64,000 nucleotides of DNA from Cornus controversa (Eukaryota; Streptophyta; Magnoliopsida; Cornales; Cornaceae), in assembly GCA_026545225.1 (NCBI GenBank), contig CM048854.1:26890730-26954729 (forward strand), given 5' to 3'. A model generated the notes under the pieces. It saw only the letters and a list, made by a program, of their open reading frames with translations. It ran no database searches and was not told where the DNA came from. Every line of letters begins with the position of its first letter. Within the stretch, counting starts at the first letter, position 1. Shown piece after piece: positions 1-10,841 of this stretch. The position numbers and the translations under genes are program-made.

Positions 1-1454
1 CAAGATGTATATGTTATGTGTCTATGTGGAAAAACTGTAAAAGGTTTGGTTGATGCAAATGAATTGTTCGATGAAATGCCCAATTGAAGACACTAAACAC
101 TCTTTGAAACCATTAAATCTTAATAAGATTATTTGACTTATTGGTGTATGCAATAACTCTTTGCTTGGCTTTATAGTAAAGAGAATTGTTGTCCTGAGAG
201 TGAAAAACAAGCACAAGTGATAGAAATAATAATCCTTTATATATTGTTATGTCATATCTGCTGTGTTCTTAGTAAAATAGTATACGATTCTTTTGGTGGG
301 TTTATTTTTTTCTTTTTTTTGTTTTATTCTGTAATCTTGGTCTAACACAGATTATACATACTATCAATTTGAACAAATTATATGGACATTTATAATGTCT
401 TAGCCAAACAACATTATGTAACCAATCAAAGAACTTCTATTTTCCTAGCTAATACTAATATATATATAGCAACATTACACTTTGAAAAATGAACTAATAA
501 TATTAATATGAACTAAGAAAGGAACTCACTTCAAACAAATGCTTCAAAATTTAGTGACATAACAAAATATGTATACAAAATACATTCTCTCAAACGCTTC
601 AAAATTTAATGGCAACACCTGAACTGAATTTCGGCCTATAATTTATCTTAACCGCATTTGGCACTTCACTTATTTTGATTCCATGTTTGACATCTCTCTT
701 ACATTTTTCATTTTATAGATGAGCATGTGATCCGGTCCATGAATCATATTATAGAGTCAATATTAACAATACATTGTCAATCTACAGAATGAGTATTTTG
801 AACAATGGGTTCTGGCATGTGGAGAGATCTTAAGAATCTTAACTCTTTACAATTGCCCAATCTACAAATTTGAGCATCAGTGCACTAAAGTAGATAAAAG
901 CTGTAGTGAGAGGTTGGGAGCCAGACCACAAAAAGTAACTCCGTAGACAAGGAATCCTATCATTCACACACTAGAGTTTACTTTATATATTGAAACTTCA
1001 AAAGATTTTTGGATGATTTATCAATCAGATTGTGTCCATTACTATTTACTATGAAACATATTGTGCATCTAATCTGTTGCAACTCCAAATTTTCAAGTTC
1101 ATACAATTTCATAATTTGTAATAATTCTTTTTATTATACGTACTCCTACAAAATAATTATTTTCCTCACATTAAAGATCTAAAAGTAATCTTGGATCCCC
1201 TTCTTCATTAAGCAAAACTTAATGAAACTTAGAACAGTTATGGCCTTAAAGTCATACTATAGATTTTGGGATCTAGAGTATTGGTTTTGAGCTCAAATGT
1301 TTTTTGCTATGGCCTTTGGATCAGTAGTCTCAGTTTTGTTTGTAGTTTTTATTTTGTTTGTATAAAATCTATATCAGTAAATAATCTGGTGACTATGTGT
1401 TGTTTTTCCTTTATTTATTTTTTATTTTATGATGGTAGAGAACCTCGAATAGAT
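1..1454. other. Non-coding flank left of the MULE transposase
   Basis: AT-rich sequence with no convincing gene. Short open frames here have no recognisable protein features. The part nearest 1455 is probably the 5' untranslated or promoter part of the Mutator-like element, but I could not identify its terminal inverted repeat. Confidence 0.5.
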
Positions 1455-3792
1455 ATGGAAAGAGAAGTCAGAGATGTTGTTTGCTTTTGTAGCTATGGCG
1501 GAGAAAAAATAATAAAAGAAAATGGCTGCATTACATACATAGGTGGTGTTATGGAGGCTATTGTTATAAAGACAAATATGACGTATGATGCCTTCGAAGA
1601 AATATTATGCCTACAATTTTCAATTGATTTTCATGGAAAGGTGATCTGGTATACTAGCAAAATGGTCAAGACTGAACTCTTGCGATTGTCTAATGATCTT
1701 AGTATGAAGGCGATGTTTCTAGTAAATGACAATACAGTAAATGTTTATATTGATGATGGAATGGTTGTTGGGCTATCCTTTCCTAATCATATCAACTTGA
1801 GGTAGTTCAAGGTCTTAGTAAACTTAATATATTTTATAAGTATTTTTTTATAATTTAAAGATTATGTTGTTAGTCTAATACTATGAATGTCATGTAGGAC
1901 ATCAAATGAAGATTGTGGCAACTCTCAATTGATGAGCAATAACATTATCTGCTCCAGTATGCAAGAATCTTCTTCAGACCTGTGTCAAAATACTTATAAA
2001 CAGGTTCCAAAACTTATAGGGGAATGACAACTATTCGAGAGCCCAAACGTCTTTAAAGAGTCAATTACTCTATTTGCCTTTACCAATCGCTTTGCTTTCA
2101 AGTACATGAACAATAGTCGTACATATTATAGGCTCAAGTGCAAGGTTGTCAATTGTCCATGGAAATTAACAGCTGGATGTGAAGGGGAATCAGATGTGGT
2201 AAGGGTGAAAAGATTTAAAAATGTTCACACGCATACTGTACAAGATGTAAGTAACTTCAAGCCAGTCGTGCGTTCAACGGATTTGGGAAGAATTATGATG
2301 AATAAGATTCGAGAAAGCCCCTCATATTTGCCCAAACAAATTGGCAAAGACTTTGAGAATGAATTTAGAATTAAACTAAATTACATGCAATCTTGGAGAA
2401 CAAAGGAGCACGCAAAAGAGGCCATTGATGGGAGGCCAGAGGATAGTTATAAGTTGATTCCTTGGATGTGTCAGTGACTGAGGGAATTTGTTTCTGGCAC
2501 TATTGCAGAATGGACCTGCACAGAAGAAGGGAGATTTAAACAATTATTTGTATCGTATCGATGCTCGATAAAAGGCTTTCAAGTCAGTTGCAGACCCATT
2601 TTATCCATTAATGCTTGCCACTTGAGTGGCAATTACAAGGGCACACTACTTGGTGCCACTGGGTATGATGCTGATGGCGGGTTGTATCCTTTGGCATATA
2701 CCGTAGTTTCTGGAGAAACTGATGAAGACTGGTTGTGGTTCTTACAAAAAGTGAAAGAAGTCATAGGAGGACGCATTGTAACTATCATGACTGATAGACA
2801 TCCAAGTCTAATAAGTGGAGTTAGAGATGTATTTGGTTCACAATGTCACTCATGGTGTCTTCGGCACCTAATGGAGAATTTTACAAAATTTATGAATAAT
2901 AAGAGTGGTTTGAAATTGCGGGGATCATCTAAGGATACAACAAAAGAGTTGCTTAATAAGATTGCTTATGCAAGAACAACAGAGACATATGAAAAAGCAT
3001 TACAAAAAATGGCTGGCTTTCGGATAGAGTTGCATGATTGGGTGTTAGGAAATGGACCTGAACATTGGGCCAATACTCTTTTTCCGTTGTCGCGTTGGGA
3101 TATCATGTACACAAACCAAGCAGAATCCTTTAATGCTTGGGTTAAAGAGGAAAGACTATTATCGAGTATGAGGCTAATGGATGGTCACTTAACAAGACTA
3201 ACTAAATTTTTATACAGAAAGAAGTTGGAAGTTGAAAGGTGGCCAAACCCAGTTGGACCGAATGTTGAGGATAAAATGAAGAAGAAACAGCTAGCTTCAC
3301 ATGGTTTTTCATGCATGCCTTATGGTCCTACACAGTGTATAGTTTATGATTTAAAGAAACGAGGGTTTAAGGTTGTGTTTGGCAAAGAATCTTTTTGCAG
3401 TTGTATGGAATGGACTATGACTGGCATCCCATGTGCTCATGCATGTTGTGCAATAGAGGCATACTCTCTTAATATTTATGACATGGTTGATCCATATTTA
3501 AGGGTTAAAAAGCAATGTGAAATTTATGAAGAAGTTATGTCACCTGTTCCAACGCATGACATGCCACTTCCGGATGAAATTGATAGCATAATGCCATTGC
3601 CGATTGAGGTGCTGAACAACGAGTCTATCTCTAGCTCTCTTAGGCCTCCATCTGTTAGGCGCCCTCCTGGTAGGCCCCGTACAAAAAAGGATTGAGTCAC
3701 AATTTCAGGACAACAGGATTACTATACATTGCTCTCGATGTCGTGAACTAGGACACAATAGGCGAAATTGTAAAACACCACTACCTGGATAA
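1455..3792 (+). mobile_element. Decayed Mutator-like (MULE/MuDR) transposase gene
   Basis: Class II transposase relic. The likely start is the ATG at 1455. An N-terminal region of about 115 residues runs to 1801. A probable intron (1802-1897, GT donor, AG acceptor) joins it in phase to a linker and then to the MuDR DNA-binding domain (about 2028-2460). The MULE DDE catalytic domain follows (about 2580-2900: ACHLSGNYKGTLLG, then TDRHPSLISG), then a SWIM zinc finger (CSCMEW..GIPCAHAC, about 3397-3450), an AT-hook-like GRPR segment, and a CCHC zinc knuckle (CSRCRELGHNRRNC, 3730-3771). The gene is dead. TGA codons interrupt the spliced frame at 2025-2027 and 2475-2477. The knuckle lies one frame away, after an A-rich run near 3682-3688. 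The usual catalytic Asp of the SIDxCH motif is Asn (codon 2610-2612). The family assignment is firm. The element ends were not found. Confidence 0.9.
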
Positions 3793-4434
3793 ATTCTTGG
3801 TTGTTGATCACTCTTATCACAAAAATATGGTCTCCTATTTTTCTTTAGTGAACTTGTTTTTTACTTTTCAAAAAAAAAAATAGTGAACTAATTTTTGAAT
3901 TGTATGGCAAATTCATGTGCCAATGGTTCTTAATTTTGAGGTGTCTTAATTGTGATGAACGGTTTCACTAGTCATTTTTTTGAGTTGTCATTATCAACTG
4001 TCTAATTCATATTTGCTTGTTCAAACATGTTCTTAATTTGATTTAGCGAACAGACACATTATATGTAGAATAACCTGTAACTCATTTACTAATAAAGCTC
4101 AAATTTTGTTTGCATTTCTAGACATAATTAAAATTTATAGGAGTTTTTGTGAAATTTGAATTTTTCTTATCTTTTGCCTCAAATTTTGATGTAATATATC
4201 TTCTTAATGCTCATATTTTTTTAGGCATATTTGACCAAAAAGTTACCCAAGCAGATATAGAAAAGACTACTATATTGCCATGCAATGTTCCATATATTTT
4301 ATTAATTTCATGAGTGAAGGAATTATTTGATTTAAGAAAGATAATTTGATATTTGAAATAAGAGAAGAAGGGCATTTTGGACTTGAATAATAATTTTTAA
4401 TGCATATGTGATTATTTTGTTTAATTCAACCAAA
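3793..4434. other. AT-rich 3' flank of the MULE
   Basis: No gene is visible. It probably includes the 3' untranslated part and right end of the Mutator-like element, but no terminal inverted repeat could be matched by eye. Confidence 0.4.
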
Positions 4435-5155
4435 GTGAAAAATGAACTTTTAAAATAGACCACTTTGTAATTTAGACTTCCTAACTTTATTTAAGTGTAG
4501 TTTTTCCTTTTTCATTTAAGTTTTCAACCACTTAACTTTCCACTTATACCCTTACCAAATTAGATTTAAAATTAATATAATTAAAATTCAATTCCAATTT
4601 TTTTTTTATTTTTTGTAGATTTTACTACAATAAATTTTCATATAGAAATATTAAAAATTCTATTTAAAAATTAATAAAATATTATAATTTCTTTTTATTG
4701 AAATAATTTGAATAATATTTTATTCTTTCGAAAAAAAGACCAAATATTTTGATAATTTAATTCCAAAAATCTTTTGTAGATTTTACGACAATAATTTTTC
4801 ATATACAAAAATAAAAAATTTATTTAAAAATTAATAAAATATTATAATTTCTTTTTAGTGAAACAATTTGAATAAAACTTTATCCTTTCGAAAAAAAACT
4901 AATTTTTTTGAAAATAAAAAATATATTAATGAAAAAAAATCTAACTGTTAATAGAAAAAATTTAGACATATTTAAATATTCAAATATAAAATTTTGGCTT
5001 ATGAAATTATAATTGCAAAATTTTAGTCTAATTTTGTGAGGGTATAAATGGAATGTTGAGTGGTTTAGAACTTAAATGTAAAAGAGTATCAAAAGTAGGA
5101 CTTATTGGTCCTATAAATAAAATTTTAGGACTTGTCTTTTAAAGGGTAAAGAAGT
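4435..5155. mobile_element. Foldback/MITE-like element with long inverted arms
   Basis: The left arm around 4500-4565 (TTTAAGTTTTCAACCACTTA then ACTTATACCCTTACC) is the diverged reverse complement of 5030-5085 (GAGGGTATAAATGG then AGTGGTTTAGAACTTAAA). The match continues weakly outward on both sides. The AT-rich middle holds a direct duplication: about 4611-4735 recurs at about 4774-4905 with the same ATTAATAAAATATTATAATT core. No coding capacity. Likely a non-autonomous DNA transposon. The family is unassigned and the exact ends are uncertain. Confidence 0.55.
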
Positions 5156-5199
5156 TTCAAGAATAATTGAACTAAAAGAATTTTAATTAATTTGAACAA

Positions 5200-5200
<1 letters not shown>

Positions 5201-5230
<30 letters not shown>

Positions 5231-5252
5231 GATAGATAGATAGATAAATAGA
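5201..5252. repeat. (AAT)n/(GATA)n microsatellite
   Basis: Ten AAT units are followed directly by GATA units. Low-complexity DNA with no coding role. Confidence 0.95.
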
Positions 5253-5267
5253 TATGCATATACATAT

Positions 5268-5385
5268 ATATTGACCATGGCAAAAAATTTCCTCACACAC
5301 TCATTTTGTCTCTTGAACTCTAAATCTTCAACTTAGAAGCCGAAGAAGTACACCACTAGGCTATAACCCTCCACGATAAATATAT
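5268..5385 (-). mobile_element. tRNA-derived SINE fragment 1
   Basis: Read on the minus strand, it shows a pol III box A (TAGCCTAGTGGT) and, about 40 bases later, a weakened box B, then a GTGTGTGAGG tail seen again in the neighbouring copies. The same module recurs at 6469-6607 and 6910-7005. No tRNA cloverleaf can be drawn, so this is a retroposon and not a tRNA gene. Confidence 0.6.
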
Positions 5386-5689
5386 CCATATTTAGATATG
5401 TTTTATGTTCCTTTTGTTGAAAAAAAAATTCCCAAATCATAACTTTTGGTGTTAATAAAATCTGCACTCTAGCTATCCCGCGGATTTTGGTTTTAATCAC
5501 ATCTTGGTTCTAATCTTTTTATATATATATAGTCTGATATGTGTGTGTATTTGTGTAGTTTTTGCAGTTCAACTAGTGTACATGGATATAGAAAGAGAAA
5601 CTTATTTTAGGTTAGAGTTGTGTTGTTCAAGGTAAAGCTGACTATAAAAGTCCCACTATGGGATGTTTATTGATGGGTTTTAATATATT

Positions 5690-5775
5690 TATTTTTTTTA
5701 TTTTTTTTATGAAAAGAAAATCAGACACTCATTTGTCAGAACCCTCAACTTGGTTGAGTAGATTACTAAGCTGCT
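5690..5775 (-). mobile_element. tRNA-derived SINE fragment 2 (degenerate)
   Basis: The minus strand carries AGCTTAGTAATCTACT and then GTTGAGGGTTC at box A/box B spacing, followed by the same ATGAGTGT tail as copy 3 at 6910-7005. It lies in the corresponding place of the duplicated unit, so it predates the duplication. More decayed than its partner. Confidence 0.5.
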
Positions 5776-5913
5776 TTTGAATATACTTTTATTATTATTA
5801 TTATTGTGTTGTTGTTAAGTAAAAATGTAACAAAACTTGGCCTATCTAATAGATTCATTTCATTGTAACACATGTTATTTTTGCGATTGCAGTATATATA
5901 TATATATATAATC

Positions 5914-6370
5914 AATGGAGAAGAACTTGGGGAACTGAATTCTAATCAATGACAAGCAGACCTTTACGATCAAGATTGAGTGCGATGATTTGCGTCACAT
6001 AATCTTCTCTTATACTACTGAATTATGTGTTTCAAAATTTTGTTGGTTATTAGCGTTCTATCGTCATCGAAGAAACTTTTTTTTCTTCAATCCTTTCACT
6101 AAGGAAGTTATAAAACTACATTTTCTAAAGATTCAGGTAAGCATAGCCACATTCTCATCTCCACCAACAAATCCAGAATACATCATTTTTGTCTTGGACT
6201 CTTCTCGTGGTGACACTAAGATTATCATATGTGCTCTCAAAGATAAAATATGGATTAACCATGAATCATGTGCTAATCTGATTACATTTGTGACATTGTC
6301 TACTCTCAAAGACATTTATACTCCATCGATGGCTTTGGAGCACTTGGGATGTTCAACATGGATACATTCA
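5914..6370 (+). pseudogene. F-box/DUF295 gene relic, C-terminal part
   Basis: From about 5996 to 6360 one frame encodes a recognisable DUF295-type segment: FFFFNPFTKEVIKLHFLKIQ, then VSIATFSSPPTNPEYIIFVL, then a stretch ending in KIWINHES. In plants this domain follows an N-terminal F-box in SCF-ligase adaptor-like proteins, most of uncharacterised role. The F-box is missing here: the ATG-like context at 5914 runs almost straight into the C-terminal half, implying an internal deletion. The frame ends in low-complexity TA/T sequence next to a SINE. Together with 7318-7545 it represents two tandem copies of one gene, neither whole. Expression is unlikely. Confidence 0.7.
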
Positions 6371-6468
6371 AATTTAAGTGATTGTTTATCTTTTTGTTAT
6401 TTGGGGATTTGGTTTTATGATTATGTATATATGTGTGTGTGTCTATATATATATATATATATTCATAT

Positions 6469-6607
6469 AGTTTTTTTTTTTTTCTTTGACAAGAAACTTA
6501 CTCACACACCCACTTAGCCATAAATTGACTTGAACCTTCCTCCACCTTCAACTTTGGAAGACGAGAAAGTACCACTAAGTTACAACCCTCCGTCGTAATT
6601 TTTTTTT
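6469..6607 (-). mobile_element. tRNA-derived SINE copy
   Basis: The minus strand has box A-like TAACTTAGTGGTAC, box B-like GGTTCAAGTC, then GTGGGTGTGTGAGTAAGTTTC and an A-rich 3' tail, which appears as a T run at the left edge on the plus strand. This is the clearest member of the local SINE cluster. Confidence 0.7.
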
Positions 6608-6909
6608 TTTATGTTCCTTTTTTTTTCCCCAAAATCTTTCCAAATCAAAACTATGGTGTTACAAATTCTGCACTCTATTCGGCCGACTTTGGTTTTGATC
6701 ACATCTTTGTTATAATCTTTTTAAATACTGATAGTTTTATATATGTGTGTTAGTGTGTGTATATATTTGTGTAATTTTTGCAGTTCAACTAGTGTGCATG
6801 CATATAGAAGGAGAAACTTGTTTTAGGTTAGAATTATGTTGTTCAAGCGTAAAGTTGACTATAAAAGTCCCATCATGGGATGTTTCGTTGATGGGTTTGA
6901 ATATAATTA

Positions 6910-7005
6910 TCGTTTTTTTTCATTGGCAAGAAACTCAACACTCATTTTTCGCGTCAAGGATTTGAACCCTCAACTCACTACAAGAGATATTACTAGGCTA
7001 CATTT
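6910..7005 (-). mobile_element. tRNA-derived SINE copy
   Basis: The minus strand has TAGCCTAGTAAT (box A-like), a perfect GGTTCAAATCC box B, then AAAATGAGTGTTGAGTTTC and an A-rich tail. It sits in the second unit of the duplicated F-box flank, at the same place as the degenerate copy at 5690-5775. Confidence 0.65.
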
Positions 7006-7317
7006 GAATATACCATTTTGTTTTTCGATTGTGGTGTTGTTATGTTACGAGTGTTTTATTACACCCTCATCTAAAGGAAAGTAACAAAACTTGGCCTTTG
7101 GCCTATGTTAGCTTTTCTGAAGGCAAAGGTCACAATAGTGTACCAAACCTAGAGGCATCAGACACGTCAAATTCTTAAGATATTCACTTGTATCTCCCCT
7201 GAATAGGTTCATTCTCATTCTTTGTTATTGTAACATATGGTAATTTGGTGATTGCAGTCTAGTGAAAGGTGTGTATACATATATATATAGCTAACATTGA
7301 ACTGAATGCTAATCAAT

Positions 7318-7545
7318 GGAGAAGAAATTGTGTAAAAGATCGACAAGTAAAGTGAGAAACAAAAAGGAATATACGACGAGAAAGAGGCCATGGGCCGATA
7401 TTCAACCACAACTTCTTGAACTAATTATGGGATGACTCTTGTTCATTGATCAAATACGTTTTTGAGTAACATGTAGAAATTGGAGATCTCTAGCTAGGAT
7501 TCCTCCCTTGAAACAACTTCCATAGCTTATGGCATGCATTTGACG
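7318..7545 (+). pseudogene. F-box gene relic, N-terminal part
   Basis: From the ATG at 7318 the frame reads a basic N-terminus, then KRPWADIQPQLLELIMG, a stop, LLFIDQIRF, another stop, and TCRNWRSLARIPPLKQLP. This is a typical plant F-box (W-x-LP-like entry, LLxLI, IRFRxVCKNW, RSLA) of the DUF295-containing class. At least three in-frame stops (codons at 7426-7428, 7453-7455 and 7522-7524) make it non-functional. The DUF295 half is absent: a SINE fragment follows within 20 bases. Its upstream flank duplicates that of the relic at 5914. Confidence 0.75.
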
Positions 7546-7605
7546 AGCCTTGTAGGTGTAATATCTCTTGTACTGAGTTGAGGGTTCAAATCTCTTGTAT
7601 TAAGA
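7545..7605 (+). mobile_element. SINE fragment in plus orientation
   Basis: TAATATCTCTTGTACTGAGT then GAGGGTTCAAATCT match, in the opposite orientation, the box A-box B spacer and box B of the SINE at 6910-7005. Only the tRNA-like head is present. Confidence 0.5.
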
Positions 7606-8238
7606 GAATGGAACTGATCCTTAAAGGAAAGCTTTGGTTGAGATGCCATTCCAAGATTATCGTGAAGGAAAAATTTTGGTATGAGATGCCATTTAAGTAT
7701 CCTGCAAATGAGAAGTTCAAGTTGCTAGACAACTTGAAATTGTCTCGTTCGAATTCTAGATTCTATCCTGAGGAAACTTGTGTCACAGGAAATTAACAAT
7801 TCCTACTAGGTTCAAGTATAAAGAGTAGAGTTGTGGCTTCAGACCAAAAGAATCACCTGACATGATAATTCCCGCAACACAGCACTATGTTTTCTTGATA
7901 ATTCAGTTTAAAGAAAACATCTATGCTAGATTGATATGAATAAATGTCAACATACATGTAAATATTAAATCCCAATTCATAATATTATTTTTGTCTTCAG
8001 CATTACCAAAAGGGGTAAAACAAGGGGCATGTGAACCACCACAAATATTTGGGACAAGGCTTTGTTGATATCAGCAATGCATAGCCTTAATATTAATATA
8101 TTCACTTTCTAAGATAGGACACCAACTGTCAACTGATGACATTTTCCAAACTTTTTCCCAACCTTATATGCCTAACTTTACATGACATGAAGAAAATAAA
8201 ACACCAGGAAAGAAGTTGCAGTGTGAGTGGATTTACAA
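7606..8238. other. Intergenic between F-box relic and ACBP3-like gene
   Basis: A 62-residue open frame ending near 7796 has no recognisable features. The right part (about 7900-8238) is probably the 3' untranslated region of the ACBP3-like gene or holds an extra 3' exon (see that gene). Confidence 0.4.
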
Positions 8239-10254
8239 TTATACCTTGTTCACATAAGGTAATCCTGACCCCAAGTCTCCTTTACCATCAGCCTGTAAAA
8301 GAATAAATCTGAACATTTATGAGTTATACATTCTCTGTGGTATGTCATTGAAGAAACTAAACCACTTTATATGCCTTGAAAGCAAAAGACTTACAGCTGA
8401 ATCATGTTCCATCCATCCTGGAACTTTATCTGAAAGAATGGTGATATACTGTTCCATTGCAACCTCCGGACTCATATTTCCCAGCCTTTTCCATGCATTC
8501 CTTGCACAATGTAACCAGTGCTTTATCACTCACACATAGCAGCTGTCAACCCTGTTATTTTAACTAGCAATCAAACTATATAACCTGAAATTTGTTCAAC
8601 TGTTGGCCCTAAAGTGCTCTATAGATTTTTTCCACAACTCTCAAGTTTCATGAAGTTCTCTAGTGAAAAAAATCATATTAGCCTTGTAGTGCTATTCTAA
8701 TCACCACGGGAACTATAGACAAATATTCATGCCAGTGCATACATAGTTTATTAATCTGATTGTTTAACTGTCTGGATTCCGGATGATTTGATCAATTAAA
8801 AATGACCAATAAACTCCAAATGGAAGAAGAATTTTGAGTGGAAGTATGATTATGAAGATGCAAGAAGTTCTGGAGCATCATCTCAAATTCGACACTGAAA
8901 AAAACGTAAATGTGTTTTGAAAGAATTGCCTGTTCCTTGGCAGCATTGTTAATTAGTTTGGAGTTTTGAGACTATAAAGTTATACACAATGAGAAACAGA
9001 ACATTACATAATATAGGCATATAAGTCTCAGTTTGTCAACATCCTTCCATGATAGCATATCACTATCTACTCTCTTCATTGTTTTCATAACTGAGCAGAA
9101 TCCCGAAGGGAAACTACTGAAGTTTACAGTTGATGGTTTCTTCATAGATTACAAATCCTTTTCATTTTTTTTTTTTTTTTTGTCATAACAATTGTATTGG
9201 TTTCTATATTCTTTTACTTTATTTAATCATTTTTCTTCTTCTTTTTGTTCCAGTCTCATTTCTTATCTATTAATTGGTTCAGACAATTTAACAAGCAGAG
9301 ATATATCAAATATCATAGCAAGATAATTCTTTTAATTCAAAACCAGAAAATGTATAGGAAAGTTCAATACCACTTGGCACGGGCAGCAATCATCAGAGCC
9401 ATTGGTTGAGTTTCATGGCAAGCCCCTTCCATGGCAACCTTATGAAGCCCATACAACTGCATCTGCACATCACTCCCAACATTTGCCAATCCATCATGCT
9501 TACCCCCATAGCCAACGTACCTTGCCGCCATGGCAAAAACCTTCTCCAATTCACTCCTCTCAATCCCCTCCCAATCATCCTCCTCATCACTTACCAAACC
9601 ATCCTTCTCCTCATCCCTTCCACTCAATTTCCCTTCAATTACACTCCCCTGATTCTCTCCACACTCACTTTTATCAACAACAACATCATTTTTCCCCAAT
9701 TCCACATCAATCTCATCATCAGCCTTAGTATTCTCAATAATCTTTTCTTCATCAATAGTACCATCCAAACCAGTAGTTTCTATATTTTCTTCTTCCCTAT
9801 CACCATCAAATTGATCAGCCTTTCTACTCTCACTCCTTTCTTCCACAATTAATCCTTCCAAACCAGTCAATGCAGTTCCTTCCTTAACTCCTTCAAATTC
9901 AAATCCACCGACTAACTCCGATGACTTTTCCGGCAATCCGACGACAACGTCCGATACATCTCCTGCGCTTTCCTCCACCTCAATCCGATCAGCATGAAGC
10001 GGTCTTTGAGCTTGAAATTCGTCAACAATTTCTGTAATTTGTTCAACAAATTGGAGTCTCCTTTCAGTTTCAGTTCTCTGAACTATAAATCCTGTACCAA
10101 ACTTCACCTCCTCCACAACAGTTTCGAAATCAACATTCTTATTCGAATCGCTTGCAACATCACCAGTAATAGCTATGGAAACGAGTTTGGCAACGAGAAA
10201 AGAGAAAACAACTGCAAGAAAAGTCGTCGTAAGGAGTTCTTGAAGAAGCTCCAT
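8239..10254 (-). CDS. ACBP3: ACBP3-like acyl-CoA-binding protein
   Basis: Binds long-chain acyl-CoA esters and some phospholipids. Arabidopsis ACBP3 is secretory/extracellular. Exons on the minus strand: 10254-9371, 8500-8395, 8292-8239. Phases join cleanly (K-W codon split across intron 1, GT/AG borders). The start is the ATG at 10252-10254. Residues about 6-30 form a hydrophobic signal/anchor segment (FLAVVFSFLVAKLVSIAI). A long acidic, low-complexity middle follows. The acyl-CoA-binding domain is C-terminal, about residues 225-325: ELEKVFAMAARYVG, then MQLYGLHKVAMEGACHETQP, ARAKWNAW, RLGNMSPEVAMEQY. These are the conserved Y, K and W ligand-contact positions. If exon 3 reads to the TAA at 8239 the protein is 347 residues, near the length of class III ACBPs. 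A GT at 8244-8243 could instead be a donor to a further exon, so the last residues are uncertain. A B-family name is inferred from architecture only. Confidence 0.88.
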
Positions 10255-10400
10255 AGCCTCTGAATCTCCAATATATATCTATATATATATATCAGCAGCT
10301 AACAAGAGAGACAAGGTTATGTACTATATCGCTCGCGAAGCAAGAAAATGTCGAGAATGACGAGAGCGAGCGAGAGAGAGAGAGAGAGAGAGAAGGGGGA
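10255..10400 (-). promoter_or_regulatory. 5' leader/promoter region of ACBP3-like gene
   Basis: Just upstream of the ATG lies a TATATATCTATATATATAT stretch (10269-10290) and a (GA)n run (about 10366-10393). On the sense strand the latter is a (CT)n tract, common in plant 5' leaders and core promoters. No transcription start can be fixed from sequence. Confidence 0.4.
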
Positions 10401-10417
10401 ATATAATTTATGTGTGA

Positions 10418-10660
10418 TATATCAGCAATGGCAATGTAGAGCAGAGCATATTCTATCGTGCTACTTTTGCGTTTAAGCGGTCCTGTGGGCCCAACTTTGT
10501 TGGTGAGCCGTATGATTATATAAATATAGATATGTAATAATCATATACGGAGTATCAACAATGGCAATGTATAGCAGCAGGAGCATATTCTATTGTGTTC
10601 GTTTTGCGTTTAAGCAGCGGGCCTGTGGGCCCAATTTTGTGGTGACACTTATGATTGGAT
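10418..10660 (+). repeat. Two-copy tandem duplication upstream of ACBP3-like gene
   Basis: AGCAATGGCAATGTA followed by AGCAGAGCATATTCTAT and CCTGTGGGCCCAA at 10422-10495 recurs at about 10557-10640. The period is about 135 bases and a short TA-rich spacer separates the copies. It lies in the likely promoter region. Confidence 0.8.
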
Positions 10661-10841
10661 TGGACCCACAAAAGCACACGAAAGTCCAGTTCTGCGAAAG
10701 TCATGTAGTTCCTCTGTTTCGCTTCTACACCAGTCTTCCCTGCTCCTTCGTTTTAGTGATGACACGTTAGTATAAGTAGTTTTTAATTTTTAGATGTCTA
10801 TTAAACAAAAAGGAGTGCTAGGGGTAGTTAGCTCAGACGAG

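Larger units (their letters stand above)
5460..7310 (+). repeat. Direct duplication of about 1.2 kb carrying F-box gene 5' flanks
   Basis: Sequence at 5480-5690 reappears at 6675-6905, with long shared stretches such as TTTTTGCAGTTCAACTAGTG and TATAAAAGTCCCA. Both copies lead into an ATG context reading AATCAATGGAGAAGAA (about 5914 and 7313). The two units are tandem copies of the 5' part of one F-box-type gene, later decayed separately. Confidence 0.75.

Noticed and set aside
5730-7600. Box A/box B pairs that could be read as tRNA genes
   Set aside because: No acceptor stem, anticodon arm or cloverleaf can be formed, and each copy carries a shared non-tRNA tail. They are SINE heads.
9402-9852. 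Plus-strand open frames of 108 and 148 residues
   Set aside because: They are antisense shadows of ACBP3-like exon 1, with low-complexity Pro/His- or Leu/Ile-rich translations.
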